Made by a program: the position numbers and the translations under genes | The notes under the pieces: generated by a model | Seen by the model: the letters and a program-made list of their open reading frames with translations, nothing else | Told to the model about the DNA's origin: nothing | Database searches by the model: none | Virus record (IMG/VR): IMGVR_UViG_3300020172_002369 | Location: 1-42,278 of that record | Source of the DNA: a virus | Strand: one strand, 5' to 3' | Length of the DNA: 42,278 nt | Shown here: piece after piece, positions 8,954-18,244 of the stretch | Position numbering within the stretch: position 1 is the first letter of the stretch | Layout: every line of letters starts with the position of its first letter

Positions 8954-10485
8954 TGCCCGAACAACATGATTTAACAGCAGCACAACAGGATTACGCTGTA
9001 TTTCTTCCTGCGGTATCAAGTTTCTATAGTACGTATGTTGGACGTCAACGGTTTGAACCCTATGTTGATGCCACTCGTATGCCAGCTGGTCTTCCTGACA
9101 TGGAGATGTTGAACATTTTCAATGATCAAGCAGGACTGTTTCCCTATCGTTGGGCATTGTATTCAGCAGGACATGCCAATTTAGACTTGACCAAGGCAGA
9201 TCCACGTGAGGATATGATGCGCAATCGGGGTCAGCACACAACCTTGCTGTGCGACTCTGGTGGGTTCCAGATTGCCAAGGGTGTATGGGAAGGTGACTGG
9301 AAAGATCCCAATTGTCCCCGGGCACAAAAGAAACGTGATGCTGCGTTGAAATGGTTAGATGGTATGGCTGACTACGGCATGACTCTAGACATTCCCACAT
9401 GGACTTCTAATGTACCCGGCGCCACTGAGAAGACTGGTATCAGAGACTATGATGATGCGGTAAAAGCCACACATTACAACAATGAATACTTTATTAAACA
9501 TCGTCTTGGTGTTGACAATGGTGGTACCAAGTTCTTGAATGTGTTGCAAGGTGCCAACCACAGCGAAGCTGATCGTTGGTATGACCTAATGAAGCAGTAT
9601 TGTGATCCCAACCAATATCCTGGTCGTCACTTCAATGGCTGGGGCATGGGCGGACAGAACATGTGCGACGTGCATCTTGTGTTGCGTAGACTTGTAACAC
9701 TGATACATGATGGATTGTTAGAGCAAGGTATTCATGACTGGATGCACTTCCTAGGCACATCAAGATTGGAATGGGCATTGTTACTCACTGATGTCATGAG
9801 AGCAGTGCGTCGCTATCATAATCCTGACTTTACCGTTAGTTTTGACTGTGCGTCACCATTCCTGGCCACTGCTAATGGACAGTTATATCACAGCATTGGC
9901 CTAGAGGATCGTGGACGTTTTAATTACTTCATGGAACCCACAGTTGACAACAAGAAGTACGCCACAGACTCACGCAGTTTCCGTGATGCAGTAATGCAAG
10001 ATGGCATCCACAAACAGTTTGAAGACTCGCCCATCAGCGCACGCCTGAAGATATCAGATATCTGTGTGTACAAGCCCGGTGACCTAAATAAGATTGGCAA
10101 AGAAGGCAAAACATCCTGGGATAGTTTCAGTTATGCACTGTTGATGGGACATAATGTTTGGATGCACATTGAATCAGTACAACGTGCCAACCGAGCATAC
10201 GATTCAGGCATTGTGCCAAGTATGTTGATTAACGAGACTTTTAGCCGTATTGCAGTTAGAGATATAGTTGATCAAATTTTTGCCAAAAAAGATCGCCAAC
10301 AAAGTTTGGCATTAGTTGATCATCACAAGAAACTCTGGGAACAGATTATTGGTACTCGCGGGCACACTGGAAAACGAGCAAACAATGCTCATACTATGTT
10401 TAACAGCCTTTTCTCAATAGAAGAAAAGGATTCAGAAGGAGATTTGGATGAATCAAGACTTGACCAACTTGAGCAACAGCAGTAA
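8953..10485 (+). CDS. dpdA: DpdA-like DNA guanine transglycosylase
   Basis: This 510-residue TGT-fold enzyme has CDSGGFQ (D101, base-recognition loop), MGGQNM (about 236-241) and FDCASPF (D298, the expected nucleophile). Phage DpdA proteins swap guanine in DNA for a 7-deazaguanine base, which protects the genome from restriction. The zinc-binding Cys-Xaa-Cys pattern of tRNA TGTs is not evident, fitting a DNA enzyme. The start overlaps the previous stop (TAATG). FolE, QueD and QueE in the same window would supply the precursor. A tRNA-acting TGT is less likely in this context. Confidence 0.88.
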   Translation: MPEQHDLTAAQQDYAVFLPAVSSFYSTYVGRQRFEPYVDATRMPAGLPDMEMLNIFNDQAGLFPYRWALYSAGHANLDLTKADPREDMMRNRGQHTTLLCDSGGFQIAKGVWEGDWKDPNCPRAQKKRDAALKWLDGMADYGMTLDIPTWTSNVPGATEKTGIRDYDDAVKATHYNNEYFIKHRLGVDNGGTKFLNVLQGANHSEADRWYDLMKQYCDPNQYPGRHFNGWGMGGQNMCDVHLVLRRLVTLIHDGLLEQGIHDWMHFLGTSRLEWALLLTDVMRAVRRYHNPDFTVSFDCASPFLATANGQLYHSIGLEDRGRFNYFMEPTVDNKKYATDSRSFRDAVMQDGIHKQFEDSPISARLKISDICVYKPGDLNKIGKEGKTSWDSFSYALLMGHNVWMHIESVQRANRAYDSGIVPSMLINETFSRIAVRDIVDQIFAKKDRQQSLALVDHHKKLWEQIIGTRGHTGKRANNAHTMFNSLFSIEEKDSEGDLDESRLDQLEQQQ

Positions 10486-10654
10486 TATAGAAGAACTTAG
10501 CGTTGAAGAACTTGAACGAGAGCATCATAAATTGGAAAAACAACTAGGCAAATTGGAAAAACATCCCATTGCTGATCATGACCGAATACGCGATATCAAA
10601 AAACTCAAACTACAACTCAAAGATCAAATTAAAGAATTAAAACGTCAGCTATGA
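10448..10654 (+). CDS. YdcH/DUF465-like coiled-coil protein
   Basis: The 68-residue product has an acidic N-terminus, then two amphipathic helices with the pattern LEREHHKLEKQL, HPIADHDRIRDIKKLKLQLKDQI, resembling DUF465 (YdcH family) proteins of unknown function. The start is fixed by AGAAGGA (10434-10440) seven bases before ATG 10448, so it overlaps the last 38 bases of dpdA in another frame. Its stop overlaps the start of the second radical SAM gene. Confidence 0.7.
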   Translation: MNQDLTNLSNSSNIEELSVEELEREHHKLEKQLGKLEKHPIADHDRIRDIKKLKLQLKDQIKELKRQL

Positions 10655-11895
10655 CTGTTGATATCAAAACTGTAAAGAATCAAATCCCTGAGGTTCCACC
10701 AGACAAGTTTTGTGTGGCGCCGTTCATCAGTACTATGCAAACTACTATTGGTAAAACTAGTCCTTGTGCATACGGTGTCACTGAATGGCAATTTGGTGAT
10801 CGCACACCTCAACAACGTTGGGACAGTGCTGAACTCAATCAGTTTAGATTGGATTTTTTACAAGGTACTCCACCTGCTCCATGTAACAAATGTTTTGACG
10901 AAGAAACAGCAGGAAAACAAAGCCTACGTCAACGTATGCTGGAGTGGTATCCGCAGGCCTATGAAGAACTGATACTAAGCGGGCAATGGGAACATGGTCC
11001 TCAACATATCAGCAGCAAAGTAAGCAATGTTTGCAACCTTGCTTGTAGAAGCTGCGGCGGATATGACAGCAACACCTATCATCGTGAAGGTGTGCATTAC
11101 ACTGAAAAATATAAAACCATAAACTTTATTGGTGAACCTGGTAATCGTTTTGTTGCAAGGTTCTCAGCCAAGCACACTGATTATTCAGGCTTCCGTGACA
11201 TTGATGCCAACATCACCAAATTGGAATTTTACGGTGGGGAACCACTGCTCAACTTATCGCATCTTGAGTTGCTGGAGCATCTAGTAAACACAGGACGCAG
11301 TAAAAATGTCACGCTGTTCTATAGCACCAACTGTACTCAACCCATCAACAATCGTCATCGCAAGGTTTGGGATAAGTTCAAACGAGTTGAATTCAGTTTG
11401 AGCATTGACCATGTTGGCGACAAGTTTCATTATCTACGTTGGCCTGGCAATTGGGCAGAAGTGCAAATCAATGTTGATAGTTTGTTGGCATTGCGTGATA
11501 GTTTAGATGCTGAAGTCACCTATGTGGTATCTCCGTGCTGCACCATGCTCAATGTCTACTACATTGATGAAATTTTAGATTGGGCACAGAGTTATGTGGG
11601 AGCCAGTTATATCAACATGGTGGCGAATCCATCCTATTTGGCTGTACATACTGCCCCGGATCATGTAAAATCTGCTATACTAGATCAAATAAAAGCACCC
11701 GAGGTACGAGGATTTTTACAACTTAAACCGCATAACAAGATTGATTGGCGACAATTTATTATCTGGACCAAACGTCAAGACCTATATAGACAACAAGATT
11801 TTACCAAAACTTTTCCTGAATTTTATCAACTGTTTGAATCTGATTGGAATAGTATCACTGATCTATCAGAAGAGAACTTCTTACGTGAGAGTTAA
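10651..11895 (+). CDS. Twitch-domain radical SAM protein
   Basis: The 414-residue protein has an N-terminal auxiliary cluster region (FCVAPF, SPCAYG, then CNKCFDEE), the SAM cluster CNLACRSC (C128, C132, C135) and the SAM-binding FYGGEPLL. It is the longest of the three paralogues here. ATGA coupling to the DUF465-like gene and direct abutment to the 169-residue gene at 11896 suggest a three-gene unit. Related enzymes modify peptides, but neither substrate nor partner can be named from sequence. Confidence 0.82.
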   Translation: MTVDIKTVKNQIPEVPPDKFCVAPFISTMQTTIGKTSPCAYGVTEWQFGDRTPQQRWDSAELNQFRLDFLQGTPPAPCNKCFDEETAGKQSLRQRMLEWYPQAYEELILSGQWEHGPQHISSKVSNVCNLACRSCGGYDSNTYHREGVHYTEKYKTINFIGEPGNRFVARFSAKHTDYSGFRDIDANITKLEFYGGEPLLNLSHLELLEHLVNTGRSKNVTLFYSTNCTQPINNRHRKVWDKFKRVEFSLSIDHVGDKFHYLRWPGNWAEVQINVDSLLALRDSLDAEVTYVVSPCCTMLNVYYIDEILDWAQSYVGASYINMVANPSYLAVHTAPDHVKSAILDQIKAPEVRGFLQLKPHNKIDWRQFIIWTKRQDLYRQQDFTKTFPEFYQLFESDWNSITDLSEENFLRES

Positions 11896-12405
11896 ATGGA
11901 ACGAGCTGGACACGAAACAGTTAACATTTTTACTGGTATAGAAGTTGAACACACAGTTCAATATCTACAACCAACTGTGTTTGTAGTAGGTGTACAAAAC
12001 ATCAATGAAATTGAGCGACGGGCCAAAGAGTTCGGTGCCAATCACATTTATCTTGGTGCCAATCACAGTTTTCCAATCACAGCCACTGCTGAAAACTGGA
12101 GTTACTTTGAAGGCATGGCCAAGTACTTTTTGAAACGAGATTTTTGGGTCACCTTGGATCTTGACATCTCAGCAGTGGATGGCCTATTGGAATCCGCACT
12201 GCCTGAGTATCGCAGATTCATTCCCATGATTTCGGCCAAGGTTCCTTACATCAATCAACTGGGTTATAACGCTGTGCTGAAGATTGATGACATTGATTTT
12301 GATAAGAGCAATCCCGGAGTGTGGTGCCACAAACTACACGATTTACAATCAGCCTCAACATTCACCGGTTGGGACGCTTACAAAGATGATGAGGTATGGC
12401 AATGA
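11896..12405 (+). CDS. Hypothetical protein (169 aa)
   Basis: ATG 11896 follows the radical SAM stop with no gap. The protein alternates strands and helices: VFVVGVQNINEIERRAKEFG, HIYLGANHSFP, FWVTLDLD, then LKIDDIDFD and GVWCHKLHDL. This could be a small Rossmann or partial TIM-barrel fold. It carries acidic pairs and several histidines, but no family motif is recognised. Position suggests it works with the adjacent radical SAM protein. Confidence 0.7.
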   Translation: MERAGHETVNIFTGIEVEHTVQYLQPTVFVVGVQNINEIERRAKEFGANHIYLGANHSFPITATAENWSYFEGMAKYFLKRDFWVTLDLDISAVDGLLESALPEYRRFIPMISAKVPYINQLGYNAVLKIDDIDFDKSNPGVWCHKLHDLQSASTFTGWDAYKDDEVWQ

Positions 12406-12716
12406 AATGGTTTGATCGGTGGTTTATACGCAAAAGCAAATGGGCATGGGAAAACAAGCATTTTTGCGATAATGCTTATTCAGGAGAGGCTATAGCATCA
12501 TCCCCCCGGGTACGGGATATAGAAGAAGACCCACATGACCTCAATGATGGCTTGCGTATCAATCTAAAAAAAGTCATAGGTGGGTCACTGGTGACATTTA
12601 GAACCTATGATAGACGATTAGATCGCAACGAAAACAAGACCTATATAATTACATCTGAACAAGATTTCAATGTAGAACTTGCCAAGATTATCACCATGGA
12701 AAGCCTGCGGCAATGA
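12402..12716 (+). CDS. Hypothetical protein (104 aa)
   Basis: The start is placed at ATG 12402, in ATGA overlap with the previous stop and 10 bases after a GAGG site; ATG 12396 would add two residues. The N-terminus MKWFDRWFIRK resembles the start of the protein at 26088 (MKLFDRFFKKK), an amphipathic basic-aromatic helix that may bind membrane or DNA. The rest is a small soluble domain with GGSLVTFRTYDRRLD. Function unknown. Confidence 0.6.
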   Translation: MKWFDRWFIRKSKWAWENKHFCDNAYSGEAIASSPRVRDIEEDPHDLNDGLRINLKKVIGGSLVTFRTYDRRLDRNENKTYIITSEQDFNVELAKIITMESLRQ

Positions 12717-13189
12717 CCCCAGAGGTTGAAGATAAAGTTTATCAGATAACACCGCTGAATCCCAACAGTATCAAGATTACCTATACCATAGTCAAAGTAA
12801 AAGGTATCACAGAACGTATAGCTAGAATTGATGAATGGTATCGTTGGGGGCGTGGACATGTGTCTACCAAAGATGGGATCAACGTCAACGATAGTTATAT
12901 ACGATGCGATCTTGATTTGGGAGGCGAATTGGATGATTGCATTGCTGTGAGTTATAACTTTGATGGCGACGCTTGGACTGACAAGGATCGACACCGAATT
13001 CAAAAAGACTATGCCCGAGGCGGTGTGGAAAAAATACAAGAGAACGATGCAGATTGGCACATAAAAGAGTCGGCTTTCTATATAAATGCACCGTTTCAGG
13101 TTGCTCTTATTCCAAAACCCATGTATAATCATGTTATTCGTAGTCATGTTAGAGCACCAAAAAAATCATCAAAACAGGAGAAGTTATGA
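12713..13189 (+). CDS. Hypothetical protein (158 aa)
   Basis: ATG 12713 overlaps the previous stop (ATGA). The product is beta-rich at the N-terminus (VYQITPLNPNSIKITYTIVKVKG), has a mixed middle with RWGRGHV and DLDLGGELDD, and ends in a basic Lys-rich tail. No motif, signal peptide or membrane helix is recognised. It belongs to the run of coupled unknown genes 12402-14797. Confidence 0.6.
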   Translation: MTPEVEDKVYQITPLNPNSIKITYTIVKVKGITERIARIDEWYRWGRGHVSTKDGINVNDSYIRCDLDLGGELDDCIAVSYNFDGDAWTDKDRHRIQKDYARGGVEKIQENDADWHIKESAFYINAPFQVALIPKPMYNHVIRSHVRAPKKSSKQEKL

Positions 13190-13632
13190 ATCAAGAATTA
13201 CGTGATCAAGCCAATCGCATCATGGCCGAAGCCAAACGCCAAATTTGGGTCACGTTCCAGCGGGAAGGCATTCATCGTTATCCAGATGCAGCCATGAACC
13301 CCGCATTGGCCACCGGAGACCATTATGATGTTTCGTTCCTTGCTAATTCTCATAGGCATATTTTTCATTTCCGTGTCGGTATTGATGTTTATCATAACGA
13401 CCGCGACATTGAGTTCATCCAGTTCAAACGCTGGTTGGTTGCGTTGTATTCCACTGACGCAGTACTGTCGTTAGATTACAAATCATGCGAGATGATTGCC
13501 GATGACTTGTATATTCAAATAGCCAGTAGGTATCCTAATCGTTCAGTGACCATTGAAGTCAGTGAAGATGGCGAGAATGGCTGTGTGATTGAATACCCTA
13601 CCCATAAACCTTCCCTATCAATTAAAATCTAA
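13186..13632 (+). CDS. Hypothetical protein (148 aa)
   Basis: ATG 13186 overlaps the preceding stop, and CAGGAGAAGTT gives a good ribosome site. The product has an N-terminal helix (QELRDQANRIMAEAKRQIWV), a His/Tyr-rich middle with HRHIFHFRVGIDVYH, and a C-terminal strand pair. No family is recognised. Confidence 0.65.
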   Translation: MNQELRDQANRIMAEAKRQIWVTFQREGIHRYPDAAMNPALATGDHYDVSFLANSHRHIFHFRVGIDVYHNDRDIEFIQFKRWLVALYSTDAVLSLDYKSCEMIADDLYIQIASRYPNRSVTIEVSEDGENGCVIEYPTHKPSLSIKI

Positions 13633-13641
13633 GGAGCTCTC

Positions 13642-14568
13642 ATGCCCCGAACAAAAAAGTCCGCTGAAGTTGTTGCTGATCAAGAACGACTCATTGCGAT
13701 GTTGAAATTCACTCCATGCACCTATAAGATTAGTCTTTGGGGCTACGGTGGCGAGTCTGTTATGGGCACAGTGCCTCGTGAAATCTACGATTACTTCAAA
13801 AGTCGTAGACTAGATGTCAGTGGCTTTGCCTGGGACAGTGATTATGCCGAAGAGCATAACATACCAGAGGCAATGTGGCCATTCCCTCCTGGATCATGGT
13901 ACGAGTGCGACGATATGGCACACACAAATGGAGTTGTACTACAGAGTGGTACTATACGAATTGAAGATGAAAACGGTGACGAAGTTCTTCAAAAAAGTCT
14001 TGATGAGTTTCAAGATGAAGATTGTCCTGAATTATACTACGCAGATGAAACCTTTATTGACAGTAAGCCACCGGGTACTGTAGTATTCATTGGCAACAGC
14101 AATGAAAAGGGTACATTCTTTGAAGGTGATTTTGAACTCACTGCCCCGTTTGATGTTACTAAATTAACTCTTTATATTGAAGATGTGGACGGTAGTGAAG
14201 TTGTCTGCGGTGCAAGTTATGATGGTGATACCATTGACAACTGGGGCGGTGATACTACTGGCAAGAGTTCGGAATTTGGATTCTATGTTGCAGGATCATT
14301 GAAAGACGGTAAGTGGGAACGTTATCAAAACGAAGATGATTGCACCTATGAAATGACAGACTGGTTTCCCAAGAAAGTCAATCCAGTGCGTGAAGGCATT
14401 TATGAAATCAACACAGGTAAAAAGAACGAGTGGCCAAACTACAGTCTAACAACAGCACGGTGGACCGGTACGAGATGGATTTCAGTTTGGGCAGATGACG
14501 CTCCTGAAACCGAAGAATTAAAAATTAAACAGTGGCGTGGTATTGCCCACGACCCTGATGCTGTATAA
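13642..14568 (+). CDS. Hypothetical acidic protein (308 aa)
   Basis: AAGGAG lies seven bases before ATG 13642. The protein is strongly acidic (many Asp/Glu) and beta-rich, with aromatic/Gly patches such as FPPGSWYECDD and a C-terminal run of strands ending TARWTGTRWISVW. That is the kind of sequence seen in phage structural or accessory proteins, but no domain is recognised. The next gene has its own ribosome site 22 bases downstream. Confidence 0.7.
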   Translation: MPRTKKSAEVVADQERLIAMLKFTPCTYKISLWGYGGESVMGTVPREIYDYFKSRRLDVSGFAWDSDYAEEHNIPEAMWPFPPGSWYECDDMAHTNGVVLQSGTIRIEDENGDEVLQKSLDEFQDEDCPELYYADETFIDSKPPGTVVFIGNSNEKGTFFEGDFELTAPFDVTKLTLYIEDVDGSEVVCGASYDGDTIDNWGGDTTGKSSEFGFYVAGSLKDGKWERYQNEDDCTYEMTDWFPKKVNPVREGIYEINTGKKNEWPNYSLTTARWTGTRWISVWADDAPETEELKIKQWRGIAHDPDAV

Positions 14569-14590
14569 AATTGTAAACTAGGAGATACAA

Positions 14591-14797
14591 ATGGCAAAGA
14601 TAACAATCAAACCAAACCCTAAAGCCACACAAATTCTAGATGATCTAGAGCAGTTTCTAGACTTTTGTCGTGACTTTGGGTATAAGTTTAACGAAGCTGA
14701 TCTTTATAACTGGAAGAGTTATGCCTATCAGCAGTTTAACAAATTGCAACAAGGTAAGTCAGTGAAGAACATGTGGATGCAAGACAGCCGTCGATAA
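14591..14797 (+). CDS. Small hypothetical protein (68 aa)
   Basis: TAGGAGATACAA precedes ATG 14591. The product is helical: a charged N-terminus, DDLEQFLDFCRDFGYKFNE, then an aromatic second helix (YNWKSYAYQQFNKLQQG). Similar small proteins are common among T4-like phages, but no function is known to me. Confidence 0.65.
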   Translation: MAKITIKPNPKATQILDDLEQFLDFCRDFGYKFNEADLYNWKSYAYQQFNKLQQGKSVKNMWMQDSRR

Positions 14798-14806
14798 GGA
14801 AATTAC

Positions 14807-16012
14807 ATGAGAAAACTATACTACATGGGACTTGAGAGTTACGAGTCTCGCTATACCCTACAATTAACTGAATGGAATCAACGTGTGTTTGAACGTCGTG
14901 GTCTTGATGTTGTTTATGTGCCTGGTACAACAATTGACAATTCACAGTCAATATCAGTGGGACAGGTATTAGACGCACATGGTCGCAGCTTCTTTGGTAT
15001 GAGCCAGATCATGAATCTTGTACAGATGCATAAAAATGGAGAGATCACCAATGAAGACGTCATCTACTTTGAAGACATATTCCAGCCTGGGATCGAAAGC
15101 CTCCCTTATATATTTGACCAAGTTGACCCTAGCCAGCGTCCCCGTGTTTTTGTTCGTTGCTTGGCTCAGACTATTGACCCTGATGATTTTATACATGTGT
15201 GGGGCTTGGAGAAGTGGATGGCGGCATATGAAAAGATGGTCAATGAATTTGTCACAGGTGTTCTTGCCACTAACGAAGAAATGGTAGCTCACATGCGTAT
15301 TGCAGGTTGGACTGCTCCCATCTACAATATTTCTGGCCTAGCATTTGGCAAAGCAGAAGTTCTAGAACGTATTGGTGGTGCTGGTAACATCAAGCCATTT
15401 GATCAGCGTCCAATGCGTGTAGGCTTTGCAGCAAGATTTGATCAAGAGAAACAACCAGAGTTTTATATGGACCTAATTGAGATGTGGCATCGCCAAGGTG
15501 GATATCCAGTGGAGTTTTGTGTGTACTCTGGAGGACCACTGCGCTCAAATAACCCTCTGCATCTGCAGCGAGCACGACAAATGCAAGAAGCCGGCCAGTT
15601 GACAATCCATGAGGGGCTAAATAAAAATGATTATTATAATTTGCTCAATGATACTCGGGTGCTGTTTAATTGCGCTCTTCAAGATTGGGTTAGCAACACA
15701 GTCTCAGAAGCAGATACTCTTGGCTGTAACGTTTTGTATCCTGCTTACCGTAGCTTTCCTGAAACTTTTGCTAACGATCCTGACAGATTATATGTTCCAT
15801 GGTCAATAGACGATGCTTTTCACAAGCTAGGCAATTTACTTAAAACTCCGCATCACAACATGGGCCTAATAAGCGACTGGAACAACGGTACCGTTGATCG
15901 CATTGTTGACATTATTTCTCACCCTACTAAAAATCGTCTCTGGTACAGAGGAAGCAATCGCTATCGTGAGAATATTGCTGAAGCCAAGTATGCAGTAAAC
16001 AAAATAGAATAA
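14807..16012 (+). CDS. Glycosyltransferase, GT4-like
   Basis: The 401-residue length fits a two-domain GT-B enzyme. The second domain begins with RPMRVGFAARFDQEKQP, continues with FCVYSGGPL, and has the late donor-site segment WVSNTVSEADTLGCNVLYP, corresponding to the acidic region that binds the sugar nucleotide. The N-terminal half is unusual, so the acceptor is unclear. It is followed one base later by an NAD-dependent epimerase, suggesting a sugar-modification unit that could decorate DNA, virion or host surface. Confidence 0.65.
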   Translation: MRKLYYMGLESYESRYTLQLTEWNQRVFERRGLDVVYVPGTTIDNSQSISVGQVLDAHGRSFFGMSQIMNLVQMHKNGEITNEDVIYFEDIFQPGIESLPYIFDQVDPSQRPRVFVRCLAQTIDPDDFIHVWGLEKWMAAYEKMVNEFVTGVLATNEEMVAHMRIAGWTAPIYNISGLAFGKAEVLERIGGAGNIKPFDQRPMRVGFAARFDQEKQPEFYMDLIEMWHRQGGYPVEFCVYSGGPLRSNNPLHLQRARQMQEAGQLTIHEGLNKNDYYNLLNDTRVLFNCALQDWVSNTVSEADTLGCNVLYPAYRSFPETFANDPDRLYVPWSIDDAFHKLGNLLKTPHHNMGLISDWNNGTVDRIVDIISHPTKNRLWYRGSNRYRENIAEAKYAVNKIE

Positions 16013-16013
16013 T

Positions 16014-16934
16014 ATGAAAATATTTGTAACTGGAGCATCCGGATTCATTGGGTCGCATCTTGTTCCTTTGCTGCAACAGGAGCACGATGTTTACTCAATG
16101 ACCGCCGACTTGTTGGACTTTCAAGCAGTCACTCAAGAAGTTTTAGAATATCAACCTGATATCATTGTTCACTTGGCTGCCAGAACCGAAGTAGAAAAAA
16201 GTTTCACTGAACAGATTACGTTTAGTCAAATCAACTATGTGGGATCAGTTAATCTTATTGAAGCTGCATCTAAGTTAAAAAATCTAAAAAACTTTGTGTT
16301 CGCATCAACTATGGAGGTGTATGGGTGGCAGCACATCAGTGACGTAGTTCTTAAAATGGGACGACCTGTGGGCTACCCAGCTTTTAATGAAAAGACGCCG
16401 CCCAATCCCAATGCACCTTATGCAGTGGCCAAATATGCTGTGGAAAAGTATTTAGAATATGCGCATCGATCCCTGATGCTACCGTTTACAGCCATACGTC
16501 AAACCAACTCATATGGTCGCCAAGACAATGACTTTTTTGTAACCGAACAAATAATAACGCAAATGTTACAAAATCCCAACGAGATACATTTGGGATATGG
16601 AGAACCTTATCGTAATTTTATTTTTATCTCGGATTTGCTTGAAGCATGGATGCAAGTGATTGTGAATCCAGATCTAGTCAGTGATGGTAAGATTTTTACT
16701 ATTGGGCCAGACAATCCTGTTAAAATCAGTGACTATGCTGCAATGATTGCTGCAAAACTCAACTGGCAAGGGCAAATACATTGGAACACCAAGCCACCTA
16801 GACCTGGTGAAATCTATTGGCTCAACAGTGACAACCAACTGATAACAGAAGTATTGGGATGGAAACCAGTGGTTGATCTTGACACAGGGCTTGACAAGAC
16901 TATTGAGATCTGGCGAAATAAGTTATGCAAGTAA
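16014..16934 (+). CDS. NAD-dependent sugar epimerase/dehydratase
   Basis: This is an extended short-chain dehydrogenase of 306 residues. The N-terminal nucleotide-binding motif GASGFIG (7-13) is intact, HLAAR follows the fourth strand, and the catalytic Tyr-Xaa3-Lys is Y136/K140 (YAVAK). These enzymes interconvert nucleotide sugars. It probably supplies the donor for the adjacent glycosyltransferase. Its end overlaps the next start by ten bases. Confidence 0.88.
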   Translation: MKIFVTGASGFIGSHLVPLLQQEHDVYSMTADLLDFQAVTQEVLEYQPDIIVHLAARTEVEKSFTEQITFSQINYVGSVNLIEAASKLKNLKNFVFASTMEVYGWQHISDVVLKMGRPVGYPAFNEKTPPNPNAPYAVAKYAVEKYLEYAHRSLMLPFTAIRQTNSYGRQDNDFFVTEQIITQMLQNPNEIHLGYGEPYRNFIFISDLLEAWMQVIVNPDLVSDGKIFTIGPDNPVKISDYAAMIAAKLNWQGQIHWNTKPPRPGEIYWLNSDNQLITEVLGWKPVVDLDTGLDKTIEIWRNKLCK

Positions 16935-17413
16935 CCGGTCATATTGTACCAGTCTGGAACGAAGACTTTAAAACATTGTTGTTTGCACGTCACCCTGATC
17001 CATATCGAGGGTTTGATCTTATTGACGTTGAAGATAAACATCGATACAATGAGATTGGAGTGTTTGTGGCACCAGGCGATATGTTTGGATATCTAGGTGA
17101 ACATTGGTCTGAACTATCAACCAAGGTATTTCAAATCAGTAAAATGACCACAGGTATGATATTGCCGCAGCATGTTGATCGTTATCAGACTTATCGTCAA
17201 AAAAACAACATTGAAGATATCAACAATATACACAGGATAATAGTGTTTCTTGACGATTGGCAAGCCGGACATTATCTAGAAGTTGATGGAAAACCGTTTG
17301 TGAATTGGAAAGCCGGGGATTGGGTGCGTTGGCAAGGACAAACTCCTCATCTTGCGGTAAATTTAGGCAAAGAAGATCGGTACACACTGCAAATTACAGG
17401 AATAAAAAATTGA
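16925..17413 (+). CDS. Cupin/2OG-oxygenase-like protein
   Basis: The 162-residue protein has the layout of a small double-stranded beta-helix: HxD metal motif (H83, D85), a strand HRIIVFLDDW, WKAGDWVRWQG, a distal His (H142 in TPHLAVNLG) and a later Arg (R152) followed by LQITG. This matches an Fe(II)/2-oxoglutarate oxygenase of the aspartyl-hydroxylase-like kind, or a metal cupin. Substrate unknown. The overlap with the epimerase gene suggests a joint sugar or small-molecule role. Confidence 0.6.
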   Translation: MQVTGHIVPVWNEDFKTLLFARHPDPYRGFDLIDVEDKHRYNEIGVFVAPGDMFGYLGEHWSELSTKVFQISKMTTGMILPQHVDRYQTYRQKNNIEDINNIHRIIVFLDDWQAGHYLEVDGKPFVNWKAGDWVRWQGQTPHLAVNLGKEDRYTLQITGIKN

Positions 17414-17438
17414 CTTCTGATCTAAATAACTTTATAAT
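17410..17438 (+). promoter_or_regulatory. Sigma70-like promoter for folE
   Basis: TTGACT (17410-17415), a 17-bp spacer and a perfect TATAAT (17433-17438). A CTAAATAA motif (17422-17429) lies in the spacer. Downstream, TATAGAC (17444-17450) and GTCTATA (17457-17463) form a 7-bp inverted repeat in the leader, a possible operator or RNA hairpin. Confidence 0.65.
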
Positions 17439-17476
17439 TTAAATATAGACATCCACGTCTATAACTTGGAGATAAT

Positions 17477-18244
17477 ATGGTATATGAAAAAATGTATGTA
17501 GACGGCGATGACGAATCAGCGTCAAACGCAACAGCAAGTGATAAAGATTATCAAGAATCATATCTAGCTGATGCAATACGTACCCAAATGAAACATGATA
17601 AGAAACGTTTCTGGGCCGGTGATAACATCAGTGGGTATGTTAATGACAATCAGAAATCTAGACTAATTGACGAAGCCGCGGAAGCATTTGAAACTGTGCT
17701 AGATCGATTGCTGATTGATCGCGAAACAGATCCCAACAGTCAAGGCACAGCACGTAGATTAGCCAAGATGTACTTTAACGAAATCATGGCAGGAAGATAC
17801 GAACCTGCTCCAGATGCAACAGCATTTCCAAACGACACAACAGACCGTTATGAAGGCATGCTGGTTGTTCGCAGCGAGCTTCGTAGTATGTGCAGTCACC
17901 ATCATCAACCAGTCAGCGGAGTTGCATACATTGGAATCATTGCTGCTGAAAAGCTCATTGGTTTGAGCAAGTATACTCGCATTGCTCAGTGGTGCGCTCG
18001 CCGTGGCACACTACAAGAAGAGTTATGTAATGATATCGCCAGAGAGATTATAAAAGCCACTGGCAGTAAAAATGTAGGCGTGTACATACAGGCCACACAT
18101 GGTTGCTGTGAAAATCGCGGTATCATGGCACATAGTTCATTGACACAGACCACTGTGCTGACAGGTGCATTCAAAGATGATGCCAGTGTCAAGAAAGAGT
18201 TTATGGACAATATCAAATTGCAACAAGAGTTTGCGCCTAGATGA
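17477..18244 (+). CDS. folE: GTP cyclohydrolase I
   Basis: FolE converts GTP to dihydroneopterin triphosphate, the first step toward 7-deazaguanines and folates. The family's zinc site is intact: MCSHHH (C139, H141, H142) and THGCCENRG (C210 or C211). The core GLSKYTRIAQWCARR and VYIQATHG are also typical. At 255 residues it is somewhat longer at the N-terminus than bacterial FolE. With QueD, QueE and DpdA it most likely feeds DNA modification. It has the best promoter in the window, and a 31-residue gene starts in overlap with its stop. Confidence 0.95.
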   Translation: MVYEKMYVDGDDESASNATASDKDYQESYLADAIRTQMKHDKKRFWAGDNISGYVNDNQKSRLIDEAAEAFETVLDRLLIDRETDPNSQGTARRLAKMYFNEIMAGRYEPAPDATAFPNDTTDRYEGMLVVRSELRSMCSHHHQPVSGVAYIGIIAAEKLIGLSKYTRIAQWCARRGTLQEELCNDIAREIIKATGSKNVGVYIQATHGCCENRGIMAHSSLTQTTVLTGAFKDDASVKKEFMDNIKLQQEFAPR

